A stretch of DNA of 51,769 nt from Candidatus Sungiibacteriota bacterium (lineage in GTDB: Bacteria; Patescibacteriota; Minisyncoccia; Sungbacterales; HO2-52-23), in contig JACQRW010000018.1 of the NCBI GenBank assembly GCA_016206285.1, forward strand, positions 1-51,769. The letters are read 5' to 3'. A program made the position numbers and the translations under genes. Each line of letters begins with the position of its first letter. Position 1 is the stretch's first letter. The notes below the pieces were generated by a model that was not told the origin of the DNA, did not search any database, and saw only the letters and a program-made list of their open reading frames with translations. Of this stretch, positions 27,990-35,450 are shown piece by piece.

Positions 27990-28202
27990 TTAGGAGAGAG
28001 CATATACCCTTGGCATGCACGGACTGCATACCAAGCGTGCCGGCGTCTCCGAAGGATTGCGTGGCATGTCGTAGTAGATGGTATCAGATGCGGCATTCAT
28101 ACTGCCGTCTCTGAATCTCCAGTACCGCCGACACAGATAGCACCACGCATCTTCGGCATCTTTCGCCTCGGGCATGCCCATACCAACCATTCTGTCTACC
28201 AT
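27990..28202 (-). CDS. Small protein with two CxxC pairs (possible zinc-ribbon microprotein)
   Basis: MVDRMVGMGMPEAKDAEDAWCYLCRRYWRFRDG...RLVCSPCMPRVYALS; SD AAGGAG upstream of this start. Confidence 0.6.
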   Translation of the reverse strand: MVDRMVGMGMPEAKDAEDAWCYLCRRYWRFRDGSMNAASDTIYYDMPRNPSETPARLVCSPCMPRVYALS

Positions 28203-28244
28203 CGTACGCTCCTTACCTCGCAGCATTATATGTTGACCGAAAGG

Positions 28245-28287
28245 AACAAAAAACCAGCCCTTGTTTCGAGGAGAACAGAGGCTGGTT
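28245..28287 (-). terminator. Rho-independent terminator
   Basis: Minus strand AACCAGCC...GGCTGGTT followed by TTTTTTG. Confidence 0.75.
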
Positions 28288-28430
28288 GGAATCTTCTTAT
28301 TTTTAATTATCTCAAGCCTCACACAACGCGTACAAAAAGACTCAAACAAACCCCCATTTTTCGTCGCGGGTTCTGCGGCTGCTGTGCGTTTTTTCGGTTG
28401 TTTGTTTGGATACTAAGTTGCATAACAGTA
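28245..28430 (-). ncRNA. Candidate structured intergenic RNA upstream of the terminator
   Basis: 9-bp stem (28343-28351 with 28400-28408), terminator at 28245-28287, weak TTGACA-18-TACCAT promoter (28433-28462); boundaries approximate. Confidence 0.35.
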
Positions 28431-28472
28431 TCATGGTACTGCGCCGGACAGGTACGTGTCAAGACTTTTGAT

Positions 28473-28721
28473 CTAAAACAACTGCCCGGCAAAATTTTTG
28501 GCGAGTATGGTCTGGATTTTGGTACGCGCTTCGTTGAGAAGCTGCATGAGCAATTTTTCCTGCGTTTTGGCATCAAGCTCTGGATTCAAGGATATCTCAA
28601 CCACCTCAAATTCTCCGGTCATGACTAAACGGATGCCGTTCTTTTCGACTTCAACACGCTGCTGCTTGATCTGGTTTTGCAACTGGCGCAGCTGGTTTAT
28701 CTGTTTTAATTTATCAAACAT
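28473..28721 (-). CDS. ybaB: YbaB/EbfC family nucleoid-associated protein
   Basis: LRQLQNQIKQQRVEVEKNGIRLVMTGEFEVVEISLNPE. Confidence 0.85.
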   Translation of the reverse strand: MFDKLKQINQLRQLQNQIKQQRVEVEKNGIRLVMTGEFEVVEISLNPELDAKTQEKLLMQLLNEARTKIQTILAKNFAGQLF

Positions 28722-28759
28722 AGTAGTTTTTTAAATCTCCTTATTCGATTTACTATTGT

Positions 28760-29053
28760 CTAAAAATGGTGGAAATATTTTTTGTCTACGCGGCTGCCGA
28801 CAAATTCCACGCCATCAGCCTGCAGAAGTTTGCGTTTTTTCGCGACACCGCCGGGAGCGCTATAGCCAGTCAGCTCGCCGGATGACGCCACAACTTTGTA
28901 ACACGGATACTCCTTTGGATGGTCGTTTCCCGCCATGATCCTGCCAATGGCGCGCGGCGAAGTTTTGCATATCCGCGCCATTTCTTTATACGTCGCGACT
29001 TTGCCTTTGGGGATTTTCTTAAGCAACTGAATCGCCTGATGCATATCTTTCAT
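28760..29053 (-). CDS. MGMT/Ogt-like DNA-binding methyltransferase domain protein
   Basis: AIQLLKKIPKGKVATYKEMARICKTSPRAIGRIMAGNDHPKEYPCYKVVASSGELTGYSAPGG. Confidence 0.9.
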   Translation of the reverse strand: MKDMHQAIQLLKKIPKGKVATYKEMARICKTSPRAIGRIMAGNDHPKEYPCYKVVASSGELTGYSAPGGVAKKRKLLQADGVEFVGSRVDKKYFHHF

Positions 29054-29055
29054 TC

Positions 29056-29457
29056 TTACTCCTTTTTCTCTTCCAGTTCAAGACACACCGAATTCATGCA
29101 ATATCGCTTGCCTGTTTTGGTGGGGCCATCGTCAAAAATATGCCCCAAATGCGAGCCGCACTTGGCACACACAACTTCAGTACGTTCCATACTGTGCGCG
29201 CTATCAGACACGAATTTCACGGCTCCGGGAAGCGCCTCGTCAAAACTCGGCCAGCCTGTGCCCGAATCGAATTTCGTATCCGAAGAAAATAAGGGGTTGC
29301 CGCACGCAGCGCATGCATACATGCCCGTACGCTCCTCATGGCTGTACTTTCCCGTGAAGGGCGCCTCGGTCCCCTTTTCACGCAGCACCCGGTATTGCTC
29401 CGGAGTAAGTTTTTTCTTCCATTCCTCTTCGGTTTTTGGAATCGGTTTGATCTCCAT
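29056..29457 (-). CDS. msrB: Peptide-methionine (R)-S-oxide reductase
   Basis: LTPEQYRVLREKGTEAPFTGKY...YACAACGNPLFSSDTKFDSGTGWPSF; YCMNS. Confidence 0.97.
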   Translation of the reverse strand: MEIKPIPKTEEEWKKKLTPEQYRVLREKGTEAPFTGKYSHEERTGMYACAACGNPLFSSDTKFDSGTGWPSFDEALPGAVKFVSDSAHSMERTEVVCAKCGSHLGHIFDDGPTKTGKRYCMNSVCLELEEKKE

Positions 29458-29469
29458 ATATATCGTATA

Positions 29470-30024
29470 TCATTCCTTTAGCAGCTCGGCAAACCTCTCC
29501 TGTACTTTTTGTAATTTGGGGTTGATGATCACCTCGCAATACGGATTGCCCGGATTCTTCGCATAATAATCGCGGTGATAATTTTCCGCCTCATAAAACT
29601 TTGTGAGCGGCTCCACTGCGGTCACAATCGGTTTGCCCATGGCATTTGAATCGTTGATCTCTTTGATAAACTTCTCCGCTTCTTCTTTCTGTTCCGGCAT
29701 CGTATAAAAAATGACCGAGCGATACTGGGTACCCGTATCATTGCCCTGCCGGTTAACCGAAGTCGGGTCATGGCTTCCAAAAAATACAGTAAGCAGATCG
29801 CGAAACATTATTTTTTCCGGATCATACTCAATTCGGATTACTTCAACATAGCCGGTAGTACCGCTGCAAACCTCTTCATACGTAGGGTTTTCTCCGCCAG
29901 CCGGCGGATTTCCCCCCGAATATCCCGGCATCACGGAAACAACTCCTTTGAGCATCTGAAACACCGCTTCCGTACACCAGAAACAACCCCCGCCAAATAC
30001 TGCAATTTGCAAATGCTGCTCCAT
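29470..30024 (-). CDS. msrA: Peptide-methionine (S)-S-oxide reductase
   Basis: AVFGGGCFWCTEAVFQMLKGV; NPTYEEVCSGTTGYVEVIRIEYDP. Confidence 0.97.
   Translation of the reverse strand: MEQHLQIAVFGGGCFWCTEAVFQMLKGVVSVMPGYSGGNPPAGGENPTYEEVCSGTTGYVEVIRIEYDPEKIMFRDLLTVFFGSHDPTSVNRQGNDTGTQYRSVIFYTMPEQKEEAEKFIKEINDSNAMGKPIVTAVEPLTKFYEAENYHRDYYAKNPGNPYCEVIINPKLQKVQERFAELLKE
29893..29908. repeat. Short palindrome inside msrA, same family as the grpE one
   Basis: TCCGCC-agcc-GGCGGA; encodes PPAGGE between GYSGGN and NPTYEEV. Confidence 0.55.
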
Positions 30025-30065
30025 GTGATTCTATGATATATCCAAAAGTATCAAAATTCAAATCA

Positions 30066-31268
30066 CTATTTCGGCGAGACGCATATATCGCATGCCCTGC
30101 ATGATGCGGCACTCGCCCGCTCGCCGAAGTATTGCAGCAGATACGCCCGCCGGCATGTCTGCAATTCGCAGAATCCGATCATATGGTTGAGCATGCGCGT
30201 GAGACGCTCGCGTTCTTCGTAGTCTTTTGCTTTGCGGATAAAAAAATTATGCTTTGCAATGCTTGCGCGAGAATAGAACAACACGCACGCGCTTGGCAGG
30301 CCGTCGCGCCCGGCGCGTCCGGTTTCCTGATAATATCCCTCAAGCGATTTGGGCATATCGTAATGCGCCACCAGCCGTACGTCCGGCTTATCAATACCCA
30401 TGCCAAACGCGATAGTCGCCGTCACGACTGAAATCTCATTCCGAATAAACTTATCCTGAGTTTTCTTGCGCACCTCCGCGTCAAGGCCGGCGTGGTACGG
30501 CAAAGCGCGTATACCGCGCATCTGCAATTTTGACGCAAGCTTCTCAGTATCGGCGCGCGAAAAGCAGTAGACGATCGCGGATGCGTTCCGGTATTCTCCA
30601 ACCAGCCGGATCAATTGTCTTTCTTTTTCCGCACCCGTTACAGGCACAATATGATAATTCAAGTTAGGCCGGTCAAATCCGGAGATAAATATCTGCGGAT
30701 CTCGCAATGCCAGTTCGTTGACAATATCCGTCCGCACCCGTTGGGTCGCCGTTGCCGTCAGGGCAATCAATGGCGCGCCAGGCGCCACCTGCCGAAGTAC
30801 TTTCAGATTGCGGTAATCGGGCCGGAAATCATGCCCCCACTGCGAAATGCAGTGCGCCTCGTCTATGGCGATCAGGGAAATCGGCAGCTCGCGCAAAAAA
30901 TCTCGAAACGACTGTACGGACAAACGCTCCGGAGACGCGTATATGATTTTTATACTGCCGTTGCGCACCTGCCGGTACATGGATGCAGCCTCGGCATCCG
31001 AAAGCGCGCTATTGAGAAAACCGGCCGGGATGCCGCTTGCCTGCAGCCCGTCCACCTGGTCTTTCATAAGAGCGATCAAGGGCGATACTACGAGCGTCAA
31101 CCCCTCCAGTACCAAAGCCGGCAGCTGGTAACACAGCGACTTTCCCCCGCCCGTCGGCATGAGCACAAACGCATCCCGGCCCGCAAGCACCTCCTCAATC
31201 GCTTCCTGCTGCATGGGCCGGAATTCGTCATACCCGAAATATGTTTTGAGCACCTCGTGAAGTTGCAT
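30066..31268 (-). CDS. recQ: RecQ-family helicase, short form
   Basis: FGYDEFRPMQQEAIEEVLAGRDAFVLMPTGGGKSLCYQLPAL; DEAHCISQWGHDFRPDY; ends soon after the zinc-binding cysteines. Confidence 0.93.
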   Translation of the reverse strand: MQLHEVLKTYFGYDEFRPMQQEAIEEVLAGRDAFVLMPTGGGKSLCYQLPALVLEGLTLVVSPLIALMKDQVDGLQASGIPAGFLNSALSDAEAASMYRQVRNGSIKIIYASPERLSVQSFRDFLRELPISLIAIDEAHCISQWGHDFRPDYRNLKVLRQVAPGAPLIALTATATQRVRTDIVNELALRDPQIFISGFDRPNLNYHIVPVTGAEKERQLIRLVGEYRNASAIVYCFSRADTEKLASKLQMRGIRALPYHAGLDAEVRKKTQDKFIRNEISVVTATIAFGMGIDKPDVRLVAHYDMPKSLEGYYQETGRAGRDGLPSACVLFYSRASIAKHNFFIRKAKDYEERERLTRMLNHMIGFCELQTCRRAYLLQYFGERASAASCRACDICVSPK

Positions 31269-31374
31269 AGTATTGAAACTGATATATACTATTATATATG
31301 TGTCTGCGGGACGTCAGTCCCTATCGGCATTATAGCTGATGGCAGGCACGCCAAAAAGTTATCCACAACATCTC

Positions 31375-31402
31375 TTGACTTTCATAAAAAGACTGCTATA
31401 CT
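31375..31402 (+). promoter_or_regulatory. Sigma70-like promoter of an intergenic RNA
   Basis: TTGACT (31375-31380), 16-nt spacer, TATACT (31397-31402). Confidence 0.75.
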
Positions 31403-31408
31403 GATAAT

Positions 31409-31484
31409 GTCTTTCGGTTCTCATAGAACCGTCAGGGTCATACATCCTAGGGTCACCCTCTTTATTGAGGGTGACTTTATTTTT
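31409..31484 (+). ncRNA. Candidate small RNA (about 75 nt) between promoter and terminator
   Basis: Hairpin CGGTTC-tcata-GAACCG (31415-31431), terminator GTCACCCTC-tttatt-GAGGGTGAC-TTTATTTTT (31452-31484); no ORF, no downstream co-oriented gene. Confidence 0.6.
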
Positions 31485-31593
31485 AAGTACCTTTACGATG
31501 TTTTAAATCTTTGCCCCAAAATTCGTTGATATTTTTTAAGTCAAAATAACCATCCCCGCCAGTTTTTAGTTCACGAGAGATGTTGTCTTTTGA

Positions 31594-32049
31594 TCAGAAG
31601 ATATAGACTTTCTTTCCATTGTTCTTTAGATAATTCACCAATGCAAGAAAATCCGCATCGCCGCTGAAAAAGGCTGCTACGTCATACTTTTGGATGTTGT
31701 GCATGGCATCAATCGTTATTTCCACATCCATATTCCCCTTTTCGACAACAGACCCTCCATCCTCGGTCACAACAGAAATTCTCTTTAGCTCCTTTTTTCT
31801 TACAGTAAAACCAAGACCCTTCTTCAGGTAGGTAAAGAATTTATGCTTTGCATCCAAATCGTAGTCGCGCGTACCAGCTTTCGGATATGCATCATAATAA
31901 AAGATTTCAACATTTCCCGCGTCAAAAGTTTTCTTAAAATAATTCTTAAGAGCCCCGTATTCAATAAACTTTTTTACGGATTTGATTGCGTTCCAAACAT
32001 TGGAGGCATCAATAAAAACATATATGGTTATGCTCTCAATTTTAGACAT
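31594..32049 (-). CDS. NYN-domain (PIN-like) nuclease
   Basis: YVFIDASNVWNAIKSV...KGNMDVEITIDAMHNIQKYDVAAFFSGDADFLALVNYLKNNGKKVYIF. Confidence 0.88.
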   Translation of the reverse strand: MSKIESITIYVFIDASNVWNAIKSVKKFIEYGALKNYFKKTFDAGNVEIFYYDAYPKAGTRDYDLDAKHKFFTYLKKGLGFTVRKKELKRISVVTEDGGSVVEKGNMDVEITIDAMHNIQKYDVAAFFSGDADFLALVNYLKNNGKKVYIF

Positions 32050-32118
32050 GATTTTGCTTTATATCTTCTAGATCTTCCCTATGCCCTCTTTGTTTTTTAG
32101 TTTACTAACTTTCTACTC

Positions 32119-32898
32119 TTACCCTACATCAACGTCTCTCTCCTCTTTACTTGCCAAAGCCCCGACATACGCGCAATAATCGCAATTCGGATTGGCGAGG
32201 GGGATGTTGTCTTGGTTCAGGCATTCGTGGATTTTCAGGATCGTTTTTTCGATCCATGAGTCATTGCCGGTATACGGTATCAGTGTTACGTCAAACTCGA
32301 GTTTTCCGTCAAATGCTTTGCGGTCTGTTTTGCCGTTGCAGTATACAAAGTAGCCGGTGCTGGATACGGTATGGCCGTTTTTGCGCAGCAGCCATTGGTA
32401 TATTTCCATCTGGCGCTTGTAGCCGATGTGCCAGCCCTGGTTGAGCTCCGTGATGTCCCCGTCTTTTGCGGTGGCTTTGTAGTCAACCACAATATACTCG
32501 CCTTTTGAGTTTTGCCACAGATCGTCTATTGCGCCGAATATCAGCAGATTGGTCGGCTCATGCAGGTATTGCACGCCGGTAAAATTGTGCCGCCATTGGT
32601 CAAGATTTTCATGCGGAATCGGCCGGGCATCCACGCCGTACTTTTCGATCAAGGGGTGTTGAGTACCGTTTGCCCGATGTATGTCAAACTCAAGCTTTAA
32701 TAAGTGATCCACAGCGGAGTTGAGGGCAAACGGAAACCCGGGCGGCCTACCCACACCAAGCCGCCGGTCATAATAAAAACACCGCGCGCATTCCAAAAAT
32801 AAGTCTATCTTGGAGCGCGACAATTTGAACGGATCCCCGGAGCCGATATTGGCATTATAGAGTCCTCTGGTTCGCTGTGAATTGTAGTACTGTGACAT
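32119..32898 (-). CDS. PD-(D/E)XK nuclease (RecB/Cas4-like), with flanking cysteine pairs
   Basis: LSRSKIDLFLECARCFYYDRRLG; IFGAIDDLW..KGEYIVVDYKAT; C-terminal CDYC. Confidence 0.85.
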   Translation of the reverse strand: MSQYYNSQRTRGLYNANIGSGDPFKLSRSKIDLFLECARCFYYDRRLGVGRPPGFPFALNSAVDHLLKLEFDIHRANGTQHPLIEKYGVDARPIPHENLDQWRHNFTGVQYLHEPTNLLIFGAIDDLWQNSKGEYIVVDYKATAKDGDITELNQGWHIGYKRQMEIYQWLLRKNGHTVSSTGYFVYCNGKTDRKAFDGKLEFDVTLIPYTGNDSWIEKTILKIHECLNQDNIPLANPNCDYCAYVGALASKEERDVDVG

Positions 32899-33024
32899 GG
32901 GTAGAACAAATATAGCGCTATTTTAATAATTCCACAATCATTTAAAAACAAAAGATTGACACGACAATCCAAAGCACGTAGCATCAAAAAAAGTTCTTTG
33001 ATATCTTTAAAAGGAGGGGCATCT

Positions 33025-33885
33025 ATGAAAAAGCTCCGGCTACGGCGCAATGTAGGAATTTCCGGTAAAGACATTTTTGGCAGGCAGGCGCATCTCACTT
33101 TTTCTCCGATTGAAAAGCCGGGCTGGTGGTGGCAGTATCACCAGGATAAAGAGCCGTTGCTTATCACTCCGGACCTTTTGCGGGCGGCATGGCGCCGCAT
33201 GCGTCTTGTTCATATTGAACCGCGAAATGGAAAACCCTATATTCTTGAGTGCTGCGAGCATATTCTTAGCCTGCGATGGCTCGGACTCGACGGAATCGTG
33301 CTGCATTCCGAAGAAAATTGGCCGCCTTACTTTGGCAGCCCATTCGGATATTGGCGGAAATTATATAACCGCTGCATTGACGGAACGGAAGATTTCTCAT
33401 GGGTAACGCCGCGATCTCCGGTCACCGGCGTATATTACCGGGAAAGCGAACGGTGGACGCGAATTACTCCGCAGGATACTCCCTTGCTGAGCGCACGAAT
33501 TATCATTAATTACCCGGGACTTGGACAATATGCATTTGACTGGCATACAGATACCTTCGACCCTTCTTGGCTCTCTGCGCCTACCCAAGGATGGCCTGCA
33601 TGGCTGCGTTATCCTTTAAGCATGCTGCCCAAGTCTGTATGGCCGCACTGCAATCAGATTATATGGCCTGGCAAGCAGATGCCAGCAGAAACTCTTCATT
33701 TTTTTGCATTGCATAGACTCGGAGATCTGCTTGGCGCATGGGCGTTCGCGGACCCGACCTCGCTTGTTGCAGCACGTGTGGTATCCCACCAGTCGGTACA
33801 TTGGGCCGATATTGCTGCAATACAAAGATTAAAAGACGACCTCATCCCGGTTGATCCGTCAAAAAATTTTATGACACCAGAATAA
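33025..33885 (+). CDS. Divergent LpxC-like zinc deacetylase
   Basis: VGISGKDIFGRQAHLTFSPIE N-terminus; ECCEHILSLRWLGLDGIVL (E-H); LHRLGDLLGAWAF (HxxxD); VVSHQSV; SD AAAAGGAGG; promoter TTGACA-17-TAGCAT. Confidence 0.72.
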   Translation: MKKLRLRRNVGISGKDIFGRQAHLTFSPIEKPGWWWQYHQDKEPLLITPDLLRAAWRRMRLVHIEPRNGKPYILECCEHILSLRWLGLDGIVLHSEENWPPYFGSPFGYWRKLYNRCIDGTEDFSWVTPRSPVTGVYYRESERWTRITPQDTPLLSARIIINYPGLGQYAFDWHTDTFDPSWLSAPTQGWPAWLRYPLSMLPKSVWPHCNQIIWPGKQMPAETLHFFALHRLGDLLGAWAFADPTSLVAARVVSHQSVHWADIAAIQRLKDDLIPVDPSKNFMTPE

Positions 33886-33891
33886 TAAACC

Positions 33892-33920
33892 ACAGTCCCG
33901 AGACATATCGGGACTGTTTT
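33892..33920 (+). terminator. Rho-independent terminator
   Basis: ACAGTCCCG-agacatat-CGGGACTGT followed by TTT. Confidence 0.75.
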
Positions 33921-33943
33921 AAATTTTCGGAAAAGAAATCAAG

Positions 33944-33985
33944 ATTACTACCATTCCTGTACGATCGTAATGAAATGATAGTAAT
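33944..33985. repeat. Nested palindrome E (core TACGATCGTA)
   Basis: Arms ATTACTACCATT (33944-33955)/AATGATAGTAAT (33974-33985), 11/12 paired; inner 33960-33969; symmetric 4-nt spacers. Confidence 0.88.
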
Positions 33986-33997
33986 TCAAAATCAATC

Positions 33998-34462
33998 CTA
34001 CGTTCCTTTCAATACTTTGATGTCTTCCATCAATCTCTGGAGGTCTTTTTCGATTTTTTCGACAGCTGCGCGGGTGCCGGTATCCGCAACGGTTTCTTTT
34101 TGTTCTATCTCGTGTATTTTATCCACATCTTCGGCAAGTTCCTCGACATCCTCGGAAATTTCGCCGACATCGGTTTCGATTTCTTTCACGTCCTCCTGAA
34201 TTTCCTCAATGTCTTCCTCTACCTCCTCCAGACTGCGCGTATTGCGGTTGACCGTCATCTGAATAAAAAGCGCCAGATAGATTGCTTCCAACGATACCAT
34301 GGTCGTAAGCACGAGAAGCACCGTATCCAGAGCGACTCCGAGCCAGACAAATATAAACGCAAAAGCGAATAAAAATGTGTGCACTAAAATGGATACGGGT
34401 GTCCCCACCCATTCAGTAAGTTGAGTTGCCAGGTCTTCGTTTTTTTGTTTTGCCGCCATCAT
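33998..34462 (-). CDS. Small membrane protein (DUF1003/low-affinity iron permease-like) with acidic coiled coil
   Basis: Two TM helices then heptad EEVEEDIEEIQEDVKEIETDVGEISEDVEELAEDVDKI. Confidence 0.7.
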   Translation of the reverse strand: MMAAKQKNEDLATQLTEWVGTPVSILVHTFLFAFAFIFVWLGVALDTVLLVLTTMVSLEAIYLALFIQMTVNRNTRSLEEVEEDIEEIQEDVKEIETDVGEISEDVEELAEDVDKIHEIEQKETVADTGTRAAVEKIEKDLQRLMEDIKVLKGT

Positions 34463-34595
34463 AAGACTTTTTACAAAATTAAAATCCCACACCTCTCCCG
34501 CATACTGCCTTGAATGAGAGAATGTAAGATGGATATACCTTACCAAATTTTCTATAGTTTGTCAAGATGTTCTATCCTCGCATAACCCAGATGAA

Positions 34596-35099
34596 TTAAC
34601 CCATGGCCAATGCTGTCACCGATATGGCAGCCAAAATAAGACAGACCTGCGAAGTCACGCCGGACAGCGGCCGGTTATCAAGATCCGTCTTGGCATGGAC
34701 CAACCGATGCAAGCGTTGAAGAGATTTGACGGGTTGGCGCCGAAATTTCCAATACACAAACTGGAGCGGGTCCGGCAGGATTCCTCCCAGCGCGCCGATC
34801 AGAATCAGTAAGTACGGCACATGCAGAAAATATGCGAAAGCCGCGAGTGATATTCCGATTCCAAGCAGCGCATCAAAACCGATTACGGCCACGTCCGCAA
34901 TGAAGTGCTTGCCGACTACCATATCGTTATTCATTGGATTCTTTTTATCTTTTATGATTGACGCAACCGGATAATGCCAGTGCGGAATCGCGTCAAACGC
35001 AAAATGGCTTGCAAATGCCACGCCAAACGCCAATACCGGATGCTCCGGAACCATGCTTGCCGCTGCCGCGCCGATAACCGCATGAGTGGTAAGGATCAT
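34596..35099 (-). CDS. Membrane protein, YdjM/DUF457-like metal-dependent hydrolase-like
   Basis: MILTTHAVIGAAAASMVPEHPVLAFGVAFASHFAFDAIPHWHY. Confidence 0.6.
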   Translation of the reverse strand: MILTTHAVIGAAAASMVPEHPVLAFGVAFASHFAFDAIPHWHYPVASIIKDKKNPMNNDMVVGKHFIADVAVIGFDALLGIGISLAAFAYFLHVPYLLILIGALGGILPDPLQFVYWKFRRQPVKSLQRLHRLVHAKTDLDNRPLSGVTSQVCLILAAISVTALAMG

Positions 35100-35449
35100 A
35101 AAGAGGTTTTAAACACCCACAGATGAATGTGCGCATGTGCGGGAATGGTTTTTCCCTTTGACATATTTTCATATATGCCGTCATAGTGCATTTCAAGATA
35201 GGAATTTTTAATCTCGTCAAATTCCGCCCGCTCGTCATCTGTGAGCTCCGATTCAGCAACATGGCGCATGGGTATGAGCATGTGGTGCACATCAGCAATC
35301 ATATCATACGGAAAATCATTTTTGATAATTTTCCAAAACCGAAAAGATTGCAGCGGCAAAGCCCTGCACAGCATGCATTCTCGCATAAATACTTCGGTTA
35401 TTTTATGCCTGCCATATTTCTCTTCTGTTTCCGGTTTTCGCAAAATCAT
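35096..35449 (-). CDS. HIT-like domain protein
   Basis: HHMLIPMRHV...IPAHAHIHLWVFK (HxHxH). Confidence 0.75.
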   Translation of the reverse strand: MILRKPETEEKYGRHKITEVFMRECMLCRALPLQSFRFWKIIKNDFPYDMIADVHHMLIPMRHVAESELTDDERAEFDEIKNSYLEMHYDGIYENMSKGKTIPAHAHIHLWVFKTSL

Positions 35450-35450
35450 A

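Noticed and set aside
27927-28628. 233-aa plus-strand ORF
   Set aside because: Spans the ybaB gene, a terminator and the CxxC gene on the opposite strand; no recognisable domain.
31359-31367. Perfect DnaA-box-like TTATCCACA
   Set aside because: Single box, no cluster, no AT-rich unwinding region or dnaA/dnaN neighbours; not enough for an origin.
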